A stretch of DNA of 64,000 nucleotides from contig NZ_KQ948144.1 in the NCBI RefSeq assembly GCF_001513955.1, positions 1,279,016-1,343,015 of the forward strand, written 5' to 3'. This DNA is from Streptomyces pseudovenezuelae. GTDB taxonomy: Bacteria > Actinomycetota > Actinomycetes > Streptomycetales > Streptomycetaceae. The position numbers were made by a program, and so were the translations under genes. Positions 9,390 through 18,795 of the stretch are shown here, piece after piece. The notes below the pieces were generated by a model, which saw only the letters and a list, made by a program, of their open reading frames with translations, did not search any database and was not told the origin of the DNA. Within the stretch, counting starts at the first letter, position 1, and each line of letters begins with the position of its first letter.

Positions 9390-10216
9390 GGCGGAACTCC
9401 CGGGGCGGGTGCCGTGCGGCCGGGCGCGGCTGATCGCCGGAGGCGGGGCCGAGCTCCGAGACGTGGCGGATCGCCTGAGGGAGCGCCGTGCTGCGGGGCG
9501 TGGCTGGTCGCCTGAGGCGGGGCCGAGCTCCGAGACGAGGCTGACCTCCCGAGGCGGGTGGCGAGGTGCGGGGTGTGGCGGATCGCCTGAGGCGGGTGCC
9601 GAGTTGCGGGGCGCGGCTGGTCGCCCGAGGCGGGCGCCGAACTCAGAGACGAGGCCGACCTCCCGAGGCGGGTGCCGAGGTGCGGGGCATGGCGGATCAC
9701 CTGACGCGGGGCCGAGCTCCGAGACGAGGCTGACCTCCCGAGGCGGGGCCGAGCTCCGAGACGTGGCGGATCGCCTGAGGCGGGTGCCGAGCCGCGGGGC
9801 GTGGCTGATCGCCCGAGGCAGGTCCGACCTCCTGAGGCGGGACCGAGGTCCGGGGCGCGGCCGAACTCCCGAGACGGGGCCGAATTCCGGGGCGTGGCTG
9901 ATCGCCCGAGGCGGGGCCGAACTCCCGAGGCGGGTGCCGAGGTGCGGGGCGCGGCTGATCGCCTGACGGGGGCCGTGCTGCGGGGTGTGGCGGATCGCCT
10001 GAGGCGGGTGCCGAGCCGCGGGGCGTGGCTGATCGCCCGAGGCAGGTCCGAACTCCTGAGGCGGGACCGAGGTCCGGGGCGCGGCCGAACTCCCGAGGCG
10101 GGTGCCGAGCCGCGGGGCGTGGCTGATCGCCCGAGGCGGGGCCGAGCTCCGAGACGTGGCTGAACTCCCGAGGCGGGGCCGGGCTCCGGGGCGGCGCGGC
10201 CGAACTCCCGAGACGG
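9390..10216. repeat. Degenerate GC-rich tandem array with about 19/38-base periodicity
   Basis: This gap of more than 800 bases between the MFS gene and the TIGR03085 gene is filled by variants of a short unit. One form is GAGGCGGGGCCGAACTCCC (19 bases), and a double form of 37-38 bases carries GGGGCGTGGCTGATCGCCC as its second half. A block of about 111 bases at 9763-9873 recurs at 9987-10097 with one mismatch. Open frames across it are repeat artefacts with no ribosome sites or conserved domains. I see no gene in it. Confidence 0.85.
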
Positions 10217-10221
10217 CCCCC

Positions 10222-10857
10222 TCAGATCCCGAGTTCCTTCGCCTCGTGCAGCTTGGCGATGGCCTCCTTGTCGCCGTCCAGCTCCACCTTGGCCGCGCTC
10301 TGACGGCCGTAGAGGAACAGCAGCAGTTCCGAGGGCTCACCGGTCGCCGTCACGACCGGAGTGCCGCGGTGCGCGACCGCCGTCTGGCCGTCCGGGCGGC
10401 GCAGCACCAGACCGGTGGGGACACCGCGGCCCATCAGCCGGGCGGTGCGCTCCAGGCGGGACCACAGGGTGTCCTGGAAGACCGGGTCCAGCTCGCGGGG
10501 CGTCCAGTCGGGGCGGGCCCGGCGGACGTCCTCGGTGTGGACGTAGAACTCCACCGTGTTCGAGAGCTCCTCGACCTGCTTGAGCTGGAACGGCGAGAAC
10601 CGCGGCGGGCCGGTGCGGATCAGCTGGATCAGCTCTTCGTAGGGCTTCTCGGAGAACTCGGTCATCACCCGGTCCAGGCGGGACGCGAGCTGCTTGATCA
10701 GCAGACCGCCGGCGGCGTCGGGACGGCGCTCGCGCACCACCACGTGCGCCGCGAGGTCGCGGGTGAGCCAGCCCTCGCAGAGGGTGGGGGCGTCGGGGCC
10801 CTCGGCCTCCAACAGGTCGGCGAGGAGAAGTCGTTCACGCTTGGCGAAAGTCGACAT
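10222..10857 (-). CDS. TIGR03085-type metal-binding protein (mycothiol-dependent enzyme fold)
   Basis: This 211-residue protein is related to the DinB-like mycothiol maleylpyruvate isomerase superfamily, TIGR03085 branch. The N-terminus [27 protein letters not shown] and the [12 protein letters not shown] helix, with its histidine in a typical metal-ligand place, support this. A second histidine lies in [14 protein letters not shown]. The reaction is not known. It is transcribed toward the tandem array and divergent from hisI, with an 83-base gap that must hold both promoters. Confidence 0.85.
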   Translation of the reverse strand: MSTFAKRERLLLADLLEAEGPDAPTLCEGWLTRDLAAHVVVRERRPDAAGGLLIKQLASRLDRVMTEFSEKPYEELIQLIRTGPPRFSPFQLKQVEELSNTVEFYVHTEDVRRARPDWTPRELDPVFQDTLWSRLERTARLMGRGVPTGLVLRRPDGQTAVAHRGTPVVTATGEPSELLLFLYGRQSAAKVELDGDKEAIAKLHEAKELGI

Positions 10858-10940
10858 GCAGTCAGCCTACGACCCCCTCGCGGGTCCGCACAGTGGACAC
10901 GGCCCCGGGGCTGTCAGTTGCGCGCGGCACAATGGCACCC

Positions 10941-11339
10941 ATGACCAGCACGCCCCCGCCCAGCAGCAGCCTCGACCCCGAGATCGCCGCGCGCCTCAAG
11001 CGCAGCGCCGACGGGCTCGTCCCCGCCATCGCCCAGCAGTACGACACCGGTGAGGTGCTCATGCTCGGCTGGATGGACGACGAGGCGCTGCACCGCACGC
11101 TGACCACCGGCCGCTGCACCTACTGGTCGCGCAGCCGCCGGGAGTACTGGGTCAAGGGCGACACCTCCGGCCACTTCCAGTGGGTCAGGTCCGTCGCCCT
11201 GGACTGCGACGCCGACACCCTGCTGGTCAAGGTGGACCAGGTGGGCGCTGCCTGCCACACCGGCGCGCGGACCTGCTTCGACGAGGACGTGCTCCTCAAG
11301 GACGGCGCTGATTCCGGTCCCGCCGCCTCGGATCAGTAA
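10941..11339 (+). CDS. hisI: Phosphoribosyl-AMP cyclohydrolase
   Basis: HisI hydrolyses the purine ring of PR-AMP in the third step of histidine synthesis. The 132-residue product is the stand-alone form without the HisE domain. Motifs are [30 protein letters not shown] and the zinc cysteines in LDCDADTLL and [12 protein letters not shown]. The start is ATG 10941. An in-frame ATG at 10932 is equally close, and no strong ribosome site decides between them. TrpE begins 11 bases after its stop, so the two are probably one operon linking histidine and tryptophan synthesis. Confidence 0.95.
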   Translation: MTSTPPPSSSLDPEIAARLKRSADGLVPAIAQQYDTGEVLMLGWMDDEALHRTLTTGRCTYWSRSRREYWVKGDTSGHFQWVRSVALDCDADTLLVKVDQVGAACHTGARTCFDEDVLLKDGADSGPAASDQ

Positions 11340-11350
11340 GGTCAGCCGCC

Positions 11351-12829
11351 ATGGACCTCGAGACCTTCCGCAAGCTGGCCACCGACCGCCGTGTCATCCC
11401 CGTCACGCGCAAGCTCCTGGCCGACGGCGACACCCCGGTCGCCCTCTACCGCAAGCTCGCCGCCGAGCGCCCCGGCACCTTCCTGCTGGAGTCCGCGGAG
11501 AACGGCCGCTCGTGGTCCCGCTACTCCTTCGTGGGCGTCCGCTCGGCCGCGACCCTGACCGCGCGTGACGGACAGGCGCACTGGCTCGGCACCCCACCGG
11601 TCGGCGTCCCCGTCGACGGCGACCCGCTGGCCGCCCTGCGCGCCACCATCGAGGCCCTGCACACCCCGCACCAGGAAGGCCTGCCGCCCTTCACCGGCGG
11701 CATGGTCGGCTACCTCGGCTACGACATCGTCCGCCGTCTGGAGAAGATCGGCCCGGGGGAGCGCGACGACCTCAAGCTGCCCGAGCTGACCATGCTGCTC
11801 ACCAGCGACCTCGCCGTCATGGACCACTGGGAGGGCTCGGTCCTGCTGATCGCCAACGCGATCAACCACAACGACCTCGACACCGGTGTCGACGAGGCCC
11901 ACGCGGACGCGGTGGCCCGCCTGGACGCCATGGAGGCGGACCTGTCCCGCGCGGTGGCCCAGCCCCCGGCGGTCCTGCCCCCCTCCGAGCTGCCCGAGTA
12001 CACCGCGCTCTGGGGCGGCCCCGACTTCCAGGAGGCCGTCGAGGACATCAAGGAGCGCATCCGGGCCGGCGAGGCCTTCCAGGTCGTGCCCTCCCAGCGC
12101 TTCGAGACGCCCTGCACGGCGAGCGCGCTGGACGTCTACCGGGTCCTCAGGGCCACCAACCCCTCCCCGTACATGTACCTGTTCCGCTTCGACGGCTTCG
12201 ACGTCGTGGGCTCGTCCCCCGAGGCCCTGGTCAAGGTCGAGGACGGGCACGCCATGGTGCACCCCATCGCCGGCACCCGCTGGCGCGGGGCGACCCCGCA
12301 GGAGGACCAGGCCCTCGCCGACGAGCTGCTCGCCGACCCCAAGGAGCGCGCCGAGCACCTGATGCTGGTGGACCTCGGCCGCAACGACCTGGGGCGGGTC
12401 TGCGAGCCCGGCTCGGTGGAGGTCGTCGACTTCATGTCCGTCGAGCGGTACTCCCACGTGATGCACATCGTCTCCACGGTCACCGGCAAGGTCGCCCCGG
12501 GCCGCACCGCCTTCGACGTCCTGACCGCCTGCTTCCCGGCGGGCACCCTCTCCGGCGCCCCCAAGCCCCGCGCGATGCAGATCATCGACGAACTGGAGCC
12601 GTCCCGGCGCGGGTTGTACGGCGGCTGCGTCGGCTACCTCGACTTCGCGGGCGACTCCGACACCGCGATCGCCATCCGCACGGCCCTCCTGCGCGACGGC
12701 ACGGCCTACGTCCAGGCCGGCGCCGGCATCGTCGCCGACTCCGACCCGGTCGCCGAGGACACGGAGTGCCGCAACAAGGCCGCGGCGGTCCTGCGGGCGG
12801 TGCACACGGCGAACCGGCTCGGCAAGTAG
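11351..12829 (+). CDS. trpE: Anthranilate synthase component I
   Basis: TrpE converts chorismate, with ammonia from a glutaminase subunit, to anthranilate. The 492-residue protein has the N-terminal feedback segment with LLES ([18 protein letters not shown] near residue 42) and the C-terminal chorismate-binding domain: [47 protein letters not shown] and [13 protein letters not shown]. The LLES motif implies tryptophan feedback inhibition. No trpG or trpD is found in the window. It follows hisI by 11 bases, so there is no room for a classical trp attenuator directly before it. Confidence 0.96.
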   Translation: MDLETFRKLATDRRVIPVTRKLLADGDTPVALYRKLAAERPGTFLLESAENGRSWSRYSFVGVRSAATLTARDGQAHWLGTPPVGVPVDGDPLAALRATIEALHTPHQEGLPPFTGGMVGYLGYDIVRRLEKIGPGERDDLKLPELTMLLTSDLAVMDHWEGSVLLIANAINHNDLDTGVDEAHADAVARLDAMEADLSRAVAQPPAVLPPSELPEYTALWGGPDFQEAVEDIKERIRAGEAFQVVPSQRFETPCTASALDVYRVLRATNPSPYMYLFRFDGFDVVGSSPEALVKVEDGHAMVHPIAGTRWRGATPQEDQALADELLADPKERAEHLMLVDLGRNDLGRVCEPGSVEVVDFMSVERYSHVMHIVSTVTGKVAPGRTAFDVLTACFPAGTLSGAPKPRAMQIIDELEPSRRGLYGGCVGYLDFAGDSDTAIAIRTALLRDGTAYVQAGAGIVADSDPVAEDTECRNKAAAVLRAVHTANRLGK

Positions 12830-12909
12830 GGGGCTTCGGCGCCGAATGGGGCGCTTCTCACGGAACCCCGGGTGCCCGTTCGCCCGGGGTTCGGGTGATA
12901 GTGGGGTAC

Positions 12910-13542
12910 GTGACTGCTGTACCGCACCCCCGTTCCGAAGCCGCCGGACCCGCAAGGGCCGGACGTCTGAGTCTCGCCGTAGCCCTGCTGGGCGGCGCGC
13001 TCGGCGCCGCCGTGGCGCTGCTGGCCACCCGTCAGCAGTGGGCGGAGGGCACCGCGACCGTGGCGGGCGGCGCCTTCCCCCTGACCGCCAAGGGCAGTGA
13101 CGTCACGGGCGTTCCCGCGGCCCTGGCCATAGTGGGTCTCGCCGCGCTCGTCGCCGTCTTCGCCGTCCGCAAGGCCGGCCGTCTCCTGGTCGCCGGGGTG
13201 CTCGCGCTCTCCGGCGCCGGCATCGTCGCCGCCGCGCTGGTCGGGGCCGGCGACTCGTCCGCACTGGACGAGCAGGCGGCGAAGGCCTCCGGCGACACCT
13301 CGGCGACGGTCGCCTCGCTCTCGCACACCGCCTGGCCGTACGTCGCCGTGGTGGGCGGTGCGCTGATTCTGCTCGCCGGGCTGCTCGCGCTGCGGTACGG
13401 ACGCCTGTGGCCCGCGATGTCCGGGCGCTACGAGCGGGACGGGGCACCCCGGCCACGCCGCAAGGCCGCTGTCGTGGATCCCGACCGGCCCGAGGACATC
13501 TGGAAGGCGCTCGACCGGGGCGAGGACCCGACAGGCGCGTGA
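12910..13542 (+). CDS. Trp-biosynthesis-associated membrane protein (TIGR02234 type)
   Basis: This protein of about 210 residues has four predicted membrane helices: LSLAVALLGGALGAAVALLA, AALAIVGLAALVAVFAV, LLVAGVLALSGAGIVAAALV and YVAVVGGALILLAGLLAL. Charged residues follow at the C-terminus, ending PEDIWKALDRGEDPTGA. It matches the TIGR02234/Trp_oprn_chp family, found next to trp genes in actinobacteria and of unknown function. GTG 12910 is preferred, and GTG 12901 is in frame too. It lies 80 bases after trpE and ends before a strong hairpin at 13573-13598. Confidence 0.88.
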   Translation: MTAVPHPRSEAAGPARAGRLSLAVALLGGALGAAVALLATRQQWAEGTATVAGGAFPLTAKGSDVTGVPAALAIVGLAALVAVFAVRKAGRLLVAGVLALSGAGIVAAALVGAGDSSALDEQAAKASGDTSATVASLSHTAWPYVAVVGGALILLAGLLALRYGRLWPAMSGRYERDGAPRPRRKAAVVDPDRPEDIWKALDRGEDPTGA

Positions 13543-13572
13543 CGGTCGTCCTCGGAGCTCAGGCGGTGCGAC

Positions 13573-13598
13573 CGGGCGCGCGGCTCCCCGCGCGCCCG
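13573..13598 (+). terminator. Strong GC hairpin after the TIGR02234 gene
   Basis: An 11-base perfect stem (13573-13583 with 13588-13598) encloses the loop CTCC. There is no T-run, as is common in Streptomyces terminators. It probably ends the hisI-trpE transcript. Confidence 0.7.
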
Positions 13599-13704
13599 CC
13601 GGGACGCGTCTAGGTGACCCCCGGACACATCGCGGCCGTGCGTGCGGAACAATGGGCCCCGAGCTTCCGGCTCGGACTCGTACCTCAGCACCTAGGAGCA
13701 AGCA

Positions 13705-13953
13705 ATGGCGGGCAGCAGCCACGGTCACACCCCGGCCGCCTGGACCGGTGTCACTATCGCCTTCATCGGTTTCTGTGTCGCGGGCGCCTTCATGGTGATG
13801 GCCCAGCCGGCGGGCTTCTGGGCCGGTATGGCGATCGTGGTCATCGGCGGTGTCGTCGGCTGGATCATGAGCGCGATGGGGATGGGCATGCCCAAGGACG
13901 CCCACAAGCCGCTCGCGACCTCGCGCCCCGAGTCGGCGGACGCCAAGAGCTGA
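13705..13953 (+). CDS. HGxxPAAW family small membrane protein
   Basis: This 82-residue protein begins MAGSSHGHTPAAWTG, the diagnostic HGxxPAAW motif of an actinobacterial family of unknown function. Two membrane helices follow (VTIAFIGFCVAGAFMVMA and WAGMAIVVIGGVVGWIMSAMG), with a charged C-terminal tail. The ATG has a good ribosome site (AGGAG) eight bases upstream. It sits in its own transcription unit between two hairpins, beside trp genes as in other Streptomyces. Confidence 0.9.
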   Translation: MAGSSHGHTPAAWTGVTIAFIGFCVAGAFMVMAQPAGFWAGMAIVVIGGVVGWIMSAMGMGMPKDAHKPLATSRPESADAKS

Positions 13954-13964
13954 CACACGCACCT

Positions 13965-14007
13965 CGTGAAGGGGCGGCCCGCGAAAGTGCCGGGGCCGCC
14001 CCTCACG
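13965..14007 (+). terminator. Hairpin after the HGxxPAAW gene
   Basis: The arms 13970-13980 and 13993-14003 (core GGGGCGGCCC with GGGCCGCCCC) form an 11-base perfect stem with flanking GTG/CAC pairs. It starts 12 bases after the stop codon and directly precedes the DUF2752 gene. Confidence 0.7.
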
Positions 14008-14031
14008 CGTTCGACGGGAGGGCGGGGGACA

Positions 14032-14472
14032 ATGGCGGACGTGAACGCCGAAACGCAGCGGGCGCTGCCCCGGACCGGCCTGCCGGGACGCCTCGCCGTC
14101 CCGGGCGGGATCCTGGCCGCCGTCGCCGGGGCCTTCGCGTACGTGGGGGCCGTGGACCCCAACCAGCCCGGCCACTACCCCGTCTGCCCGCTCTACCGGA
14201 TCACCGGCCTCTACTGCCCCGGCTGCGGCGGACTGCGCAGCGCGCACGCCTTCGTCCACGGCGACTTCCTGGCCGCGCTCCAGGACAACGCGCCGGCCGT
14301 GCTGGGCTATCTGGGCTTCGCCGTGCTGTGGACCGTCTGGGTGGTCCGCGCGGCCCGCGGCCGGCCGCTGAGGCTCGGACTCGGGCCGGTGCACCTGTGG
14401 ACGGCGGGGACATTGCTGCTGGTCTTCACGGTTGTCCGGAACCTGCCGTTCGGTGGCTGGCTACATCCTTGA
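14032..14472 (+). CDS. DUF2752 membrane protein
   Basis: This 146-residue protein carries the DUF2752 hallmark CPLYRITGLYCPGCGGLR, a cysteine-rich segment before the second helix. Three hydrophobic stretches are visible (LAVPGGILAAVAGAFAYVGA, AVLGYLGFAVLWTVWVV and LWTAGTLLLVFTVV). The family has no established function. ATG 14032 follows GGCGGGGGA, and a GTG at 14041 is an alternative. It immediately precedes the trpC leader region. Confidence 0.88.
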   Translation: MADVNAETQRALPRTGLPGRLAVPGGILAAVAGAFAYVGAVDPNQPGHYPVCPLYRITGLYCPGCGGLRSAHAFVHGDFLAALQDNAPAVLGYLGFAVLWTVWVVRAARGRPLRLGLGPVHLWTAGTLLLVFTVVRNLPFGGWLHP

Positions 14473-14518
14473 TCAACTGGCGAACGTCCAGGTAGTGGGA
14501 CCGGCGTCAACCGGATGC

Positions 14519-14551
14519 GAGGGCTACGCCCTCCTGCGGATACCATCGCAG
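14519..14551 (+). promoter_or_regulatory. Two adjacent small hairpins in the trpC leader
   Basis: GAGGGC-TAC-GCCCTC (14519-14533) is followed at once by CTGCG-N8-CGCAG (14534-14551), inside the 138-base gap before trpC. No leader peptide with clustered Trp codons is visible, so classical attenuation is not supported. The element may be a structured leader or part of a promoter (GGATACCAT resembles a -10 region). Confidence 0.35.
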
Positions 14552-14610
14552 TGACCACCTGTTTTCATCGGTCGCTGGAACTGTCAACCGTCTGGAAGGG
14601 GGCCGCTCGC

Positions 14611-15420
14611 GTGAGTGTGCTCGACGAGATCATCGACGGAGTCCGTGCCGACCTCGCGGAACGGCAGGCGCGCGTCAGCCTCGACGAGCTCAAGGAGCGC
14701 GCGGCGAAGGCTCCCGCGGCCAAGGACGGCGTGGCCGCACTGCGCGGCGACGGCGTCAAGGTCATCTGCGAGGTCAAGCGCTCCAGCCCGTCCAAGGGCG
14801 CGCTGGCCGCGATCGCCGACCCGGCGGGCCTCGCCGCCGACTACGAGGCGGGCGGCGCGGCCGTCATCTCCGTCCTCACCGAACAGCGCCGCTTCGGCGG
14901 CTCGCTGGCCGACCTGGAGGCCGTCCGCGCGCGCGTGGACATCCCGGTCCTGCGCAAGGACTTCATCGTCACGTCGTACCAGCTCTGGGAGGCCCGGGCC
15001 TACGGAGCCGACCTCGCGCTGCTCATCGTGGCGGCCCTGGAGCAGCCCGCCCTGGAGTCCCTGATCGAGCGCGCCGAGTCCATCGGGCTCACCCCGCTCG
15101 TCGAGGTGCACGACGAGGACGAGGTCGAGCGCGCGGTGGACGCCGGAGCGAAGATCATCGGCGTCAACGCGCGCAATCTCAAGACCCTTGAGGTCGACCG
15201 CGGCACGTTCGAGCGCATCGCCCCCGAGATCCCCGCCCATCTGGTCAAGGTCGCCGAGTCCGGCGTCCGCGGCCCGCACGACCTGATCGCCTACGCCAAC
15301 GCCGGCGCCGACGCGGTCCTGGTGGGCGAGTCCCTGGTGACGGGCAAGGACCCGAAGACGGCGGTGTCGGACCTGGTGGCGGCGGGCGAGCATCCCGCGC
15401 TGCGGCACGGGCGCGGATGA
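14611..15420 (+). CDS. trpC: Indole-3-glycerol-phosphate synthase
   Basis: TrpC closes the indole ring from CdRP to indole-3-glycerol phosphate. The 269-residue barrel has the catalytic segment [13 protein letters not shown] with its lysine, LRKDFIV with the second catalytic lysine, [13 protein letters not shown], and the phosphate site [11 protein letters not shown]. The GTG at 14611 is preceded by GGAAGGGGG. An upstream in-frame ATG at 14515 would add 32 residues unlike the family and is rejected. It heads the trpC-trpM-trpB-trpA unit. Confidence 0.96.
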   Translation: MSVLDEIIDGVRADLAERQARVSLDELKERAAKAPAAKDGVAALRGDGVKVICEVKRSSPSKGALAAIADPAGLAADYEAGGAAVISVLTEQRRFGGSLADLEAVRARVDIPVLRKDFIVTSYQLWEARAYGADLALLIVAALEQPALESLIERAESIGLTPLVEVHDEDEVERAVDAGAKIIGVNARNLKTLEVDRGTFERIAPEIPAHLVKVAESGVRGPHDLIAYANAGADAVLVGESLVTGKDPKTAVSDLVAAGEHPALRHGRG

Positions 15421-15442
15421 TCTTTCGATAGGCTTGGCGCCG

Positions 15443-15637
15443 ATGACTCTGACCCTGACCACCGTGGACCGGCACGCCCGCCTCGCGCGCGGTTGCCGGC
15501 CGCGAGGCTGCCGTGCCCCGGCCCGCCGGGTGCACGGCCGCAGGGTCAGATACGTCATCGGAGACGAACCCGGGCAGGTCAACGGGCGCCGATGGCGACC
15601 TTCCAGGGGCGCGGGGAACTGCGCGACCAGCCACTGA
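15443..15637 (+). CDS. trpM: Tryptophan biosynthesis modulator TrpM
   Basis: This is a 64-residue basic protein between trpC and trpB. It matches TrpM (TrpX), described in Streptomyces as a small modulator of tryptophan synthesis and development. The conserved core ARGCRPRGCRAPARRV is followed by RRVRYVIGDEPGQVN. The last residues, Arg55 to Ser63 (RGAGNCATS), are encoded by a copy of the dispersed repeat at 15603-15632, so the C-terminus here may come from repeat invasion. The ATG at 15443 lies 22 bases after the trpC stop. TrpB follows after 75 bases. Confidence 0.85.
   Translation: MTLTLTTVDRHARLARGCRPRGCRAPARRVHGRRVRYVIGDEPGQVNGRRWRPSRGAGNCATSH
15603..15632 (+). repeat. Dispersed repeat copy 1 (3' end of trpM)
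   Basis: This is one of three near-identical copies in the window. The core is GGGGCGCGGGGAACTGCGCG followed by ACCAGCC. The central GCGCGGGGAACTGCGCG can form a short hairpin. It is read in frame as RGAGNCATS at the end of trpM. Confidence 0.85.
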
Positions 15638-15712
15638 CGGTCTGAGGCCGTCCGATCCCCTGTGCCCCCACGGCGATCAGTGCTCGATACACACTCACCG
15701 TGAGGTTCCGTC

Positions 15713-16999
15713 ATGCCCAGCGAGTTCTTCATTCCCGACCCCGAGGGTCAGGTCCCCAGTGCCGAGGGCTACTTCGGCGCGTTCGGCGGCAAGTTCATCC
15801 CGGAGGCCCTCGTCGCCGCCGTGGACGAGGTCGCCGTCGAGTACGACAAGGCCAAGCACGATCCCGAGTTCGCTCGTGAGCTCGACGACCTGCTCGTGCA
15901 CTACACCGGCCGCCCCTCCGCGCTGACCGAGGTGCCGAGGTTCGCCGAGCACGCCGGCGGCGCCACGGTCTTCCTGAAGCGGGAGGACCTCAACCACACC
16001 GGGTCCCACAAGATCAACAACGTGCTCGGTCAGGCCCTGCTCACCAAGCGCATGGGCAAGACCCGGGTGATCGCGGAGACCGGCGCCGGCCAGCACGGCG
16101 TCGCAACCGCCACCGCCTGCGCGCTCTTCGGCCTCGAATGCACCATCTACATGGGCGAGATCGACACCCAGCGCCAGGCCCTCAACGTGGCCCGGATGCG
16201 CATGCTGGGCGCCGAGGTCATCGCCGTGAAGTCCGGCAGCCGCACGCTGAAGGACGCCATCAACGAGGCCTTCCGCGACTGGGTCGCCAACGTCGACCGC
16301 ACCCACTACCTGTTCGGCACGGTCGCGGGACCGCACCCCTTCCCGGCCATGGTCCGCGACTTCCACCGGGTCATCGGCGTCGAAGCCCGCCGACAGCTCC
16401 TGGAGCGGGTCGGCCGGCTGCCCGACGCGGCCATCGCCTGCGTCGGCGGCGGCTCGAACGCCATCGGCCTGTTCCATGCCTTCATCCCGGACGCCGGCGT
16501 GCGCCTCATCGGCTGCGAGCCCGCCGGGCACGGCGTGGAGACCGGCGAGCACGCGGCCACCCTCACCGCGGGCGAGCCCGGCATCCTGCACGGCTCCCGC
16601 TCCTACGTCCTCCAGGACGAGGAGGGCCAGATCACCGAGCCGTACTCCATCTCGGCCGGTCTGGACTACCCGGGCATCGGCCCCGAGCACTCCTACCTCA
16701 AGGACTCCGGCCGCGGCGAGTACCGCGCGGTCACCGACGACGCGGCCATGCAGGCCCTGCGCCTGCTGTCGCGCACCGAGGGCATCATCCCGGCCATCGA
16801 GAGCGCCCACGCGCTGGCCGGCGCCCTGGAGGTCGGCAGGGAGCTCGGCAAGGACGGGCTGATCGTCGTCAACCTCTCCGGTCGCGGCGACAAGGACATG
16901 GACACGGCCGCACGCTACTTCGGCCTGTACGACACCGACGCCGCGGTCGCGGCGGACGAGGCCGGCACCGGCGCGGAGATCGAGGGGGACGCCAAGTGA
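15713..16999 (+). CDS. trpB: Tryptophan synthase beta chain
   Basis: TrpB condenses indole with serine in a PLP-dependent reaction within the alpha2-beta2 complex. The 428-residue protein has [16 protein letters not shown] with the PLP lysine at residue 100, [20 protein letters not shown], the glycine-rich phosphate loop [15 protein letters not shown], and a C-terminal [16 protein letters not shown]. It carries an acidic C-terminal tail (about 20 residues). The start is ATG 15713. The stop overlaps the trpA GTG by four bases. Confidence 0.97.
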   Translation: MPSEFFIPDPEGQVPSAEGYFGAFGGKFIPEALVAAVDEVAVEYDKAKHDPEFARELDDLLVHYTGRPSALTEVPRFAEHAGGATVFLKREDLNHTGSHKINNVLGQALLTKRMGKTRVIAETGAGQHGVATATACALFGLECTIYMGEIDTQRQALNVARMRMLGAEVIAVKSGSRTLKDAINEAFRDWVANVDRTHYLFGTVAGPHPFPAMVRDFHRVIGVEARRQLLERVGRLPDAAIACVGGGSNAIGLFHAFIPDAGVRLIGCEPAGHGVETGEHAATLTAGEPGILHGSRSYVLQDEEGQITEPYSISAGLDYPGIGPEHSYLKDSGRGEYRAVTDDAAMQALRLLSRTEGIIPAIESAHALAGALEVGRELGKDGLIVVNLSGRGDKDMDTAARYFGLYDTDAAVAADEAGTGAEIEGDAK

Positions 17000-17814
17000 G
17001 CGGGAACATCCAACTGCTGTCGGACACCCTCGCCGCCGCCAAGGCCGAGGACCGGTCCGCGCTCATCGCCTACCTCCCGGCCGGGTTCCCGACCGTGGAC
17101 GGCGGCATCGAGGCGATCAAGGCCGCCTTCGACGGCGGCGCGGACATCGTCGAGGTCGGTCTGCCGCACAGCGACCCCGTCCTCGACGGCCCCGTCATCC
17201 AGACCGCCGACGACATCGCCCTGCGCGGCGGCGTCAAGATCGCGGACGTCATGCGCACGGTCAAGGAGACCTACGAGGCCACCGGGAAGCCGGTGCTCGT
17301 GATGACGTACTGGAACCCCATCGACCGCTACGGCGTCGAGCGCTTCACCGCCGAGCTCGCCGAGGCGGGCGGCGCCGGCTGCATCCTGCCCGACCTGCCC
17401 GTGCAGGAGTCGGCGCTGTGGCGCGAGCACGCCGAGAAGCACGGGCTCGCCACGGTCTTCGTGGTCGCGCCCAGCAGCAAGGACGCGCGGCTCGCCGACA
17501 TCACCGCGGCGGGCAGCGGGTTCGTGTACGCCGCCTCGCTGATGGGCGTCACGGGCACGCGTGAGTCGGTCGGGGCGCAGGCCCAGGACCTCGTCGAGCG
17601 CACCCGAGCCGCCGGTGCCGGTCTGCCCGTCTGCGTCGGGCTCGGTGTCTCCAACGCCGCACAGGCCGCCGAGGTGGCCGGCTTCGCCGACGGCGTGATC
17701 GTCGGTTCGGCCTTCGTGAAGCGGATGCTGGACGCGCCCGACGACAAGGCGGGCATCGAGGGCGTCCGCGCTCTCGCGGGCGAGCTGGCGAAGGGCGTGC
17801 GCCGACAGGCGTAG
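16996..17814 (+). CDS. trpA: Tryptophan synthase alpha chain
   Basis: TrpA cleaves indole-3-glycerol phosphate and passes indole to TrpB. The 272-residue barrel has catalytic Glu53 and Asp64 ([18 protein letters not shown], spaced by 11 as in the family), LPDLPVQES, and the phosphate loop [10 protein letters not shown]. The start GTG 16996 overlaps the trpB stop. A 12-base-pair terminator at 17878-17904 closes the trp unit. Confidence 0.97.
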   Translation: MSGNIQLLSDTLAAAKAEDRSALIAYLPAGFPTVDGGIEAIKAAFDGGADIVEVGLPHSDPVLDGPVIQTADDIALRGGVKIADVMRTVKETYEATGKPVLVMTYWNPIDRYGVERFTAELAEAGGAGCILPDLPVQESALWREHAEKHGLATVFVVAPSSKDARLADITAAGSGFVYAASLMGVTGTRESVGAQAQDLVERTRAAGAGLPVCVGLGVSNAAQAAEVAGFADGVIVGSAFVKRMLDAPDDKAGIEGVRALAGELAKGVRRQA

Positions 17815-17877
17815 ACAGGCCGTACGCCCGTCATGGTGCGACGGGACAGCCGGTCACTCGAACGGGTGGACCTGGGG

Positions 17878-17904
17878 CCGGGGAGGCGCGGTGCGCCTCC
17901 CCGG
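17878..17904 (+). terminator. Terminator of the trpC-trpA unit
   Basis: A perfect 12-base stem (17878-17889 with 17893-17904, core GGGGAGGCGC) has a 3-base loop and is followed by TTCGTT. It lies 63 bases after the trpA stop and just before the DsbA-like gene. Confidence 0.85.
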
Positions 17905-17918
17905 TTCGTTCTGCGGGT

Positions 17919-18692
17919 GTGAGCGAGAAGAACCGTGAGGGAAAGCGCACCGCCCGGGAGCGGCTGGCGGAGGAGCGCGCGAAGCAGAAGACCGCGGAGA
18001 AGCGGCGCCGGGTGCTGATCGTGGGCGCGAGTGTCGTGTGCGTCCTCGGTCTCGCGGCGGTGGTCGGCGTGGTCGCGGCCAACACCGGCAAGGACAAGGA
18101 CAAATCCTCGGGACCGGTGGTGGCGCCCTCGGGGGCCCAGGGCCAGGACAGTCTCGCCATCCCGGTCGGCAAGGAGGGCGCCGGGTCGACGCTCGTCGTC
18201 TGGGAGGACTTCCGCTGCCCGGCCTGCAAGGCCTTCGAGACGGCGTACCGCCCGACCGTCCACGAGCTCACCGGATCGGGGAAGCTCAAGGTCGAGTACC
18301 ACCTGGCGACGATCATCGACGGCAACATGGGCGGCACCGGCTCCCGCAACGCGGCCAATGCCGCGGCCTGCGCCCAGGACGCCGGGAAGTTCCCGGGCTA
18401 CCACGACGTGCTGTACGAGAACCAGCCCGACGAAACCAGCGACGACTACGCCGACAACGCGAAGCTGCTCGACCTGGCCAAGAAGGTCGACGGCCTCGAC
18501 ACGCCCGCGTTCCGCACCTGTGTCGAGAAGGGCACCCACAACAGCTGGGTGGAGAAGTCCGCGGCCGCTTTCCGCAACGGCGGCTTCTCCGGCACCCCGA
18601 CCGTGCTGCTCGACGGCAAGAACATCTACCAGGACCGGACGATGACCCCGGCGAAGCTGAAGCAGCAGGTGGAGGCCGCCAACAAGGGGTGA
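17919..18692 (+). CDS. Membrane-anchored DsbA-family thioredoxin-like protein
   Basis: This 257-residue protein has a basic N-terminus rich in Lys, Arg and Glu, one membrane anchor near residues 32-54 (VLIVGASVVCVLGLAAVVGVV), and an extracytoplasmic DsbA-like thioredoxin domain. The redox motif is Cys100-Pro-Ala-Cys103 in WEDFRCPACKAFE. The cis-proline segment GFSGTPTVLLDG is present near the C-terminus. It likely oxidises or isomerises thiols of exported proteins. GTG 17919 has only a weak ribosome site. Position after trpA and before lgt is the common Streptomyces order. Confidence 0.9.
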   Translation: MSEKNREGKRTARERLAEERAKQKTAEKRRRVLIVGASVVCVLGLAAVVGVVAANTGKDKDKSSGPVVAPSGAQGQDSLAIPVGKEGAGSTLVVWEDFRCPACKAFETAYRPTVHELTGSGKLKVEYHLATIIDGNMGGTGSRNAANAAACAQDAGKFPGYHDVLYENQPDETSDDYADNAKLLDLAKKVDGLDTPAFRTCVEKGTHNSWVEKSAAAFRNGGFSGTPTVLLDGKNIYQDRTMTPAKLKQQVEAANKG

Positions 18693-18795
18693 CGGGAGGT
18701 AAGGCGGCGGCCGCCTTCTCTCACCCGCCTGTTATGGACCCGTTGCCGGGCCGCCTGCCGTTGGCCCGGCCCGGCAGGGTAGCGTCGACCCTGCC

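Noticed and set aside
9390..10216. CRISPR array
   Set aside because: Units are degenerate, contiguous and lack unique spacers of regular length; no cas genes are nearby.
9201..10340. Long minus- and plus-strand frames through the first tandem array
   Set aside because: They repeat a low-complexity peptide created by the DNA array and overlap the MFS or TIGR03085 genes without ribosome sites.
14515..14610. Upstream ATG adding 32 residues to trpC
   Set aside because: The added residues do not resemble IGPS N-termini, and the GTG at 14611 has a good ribosome site.
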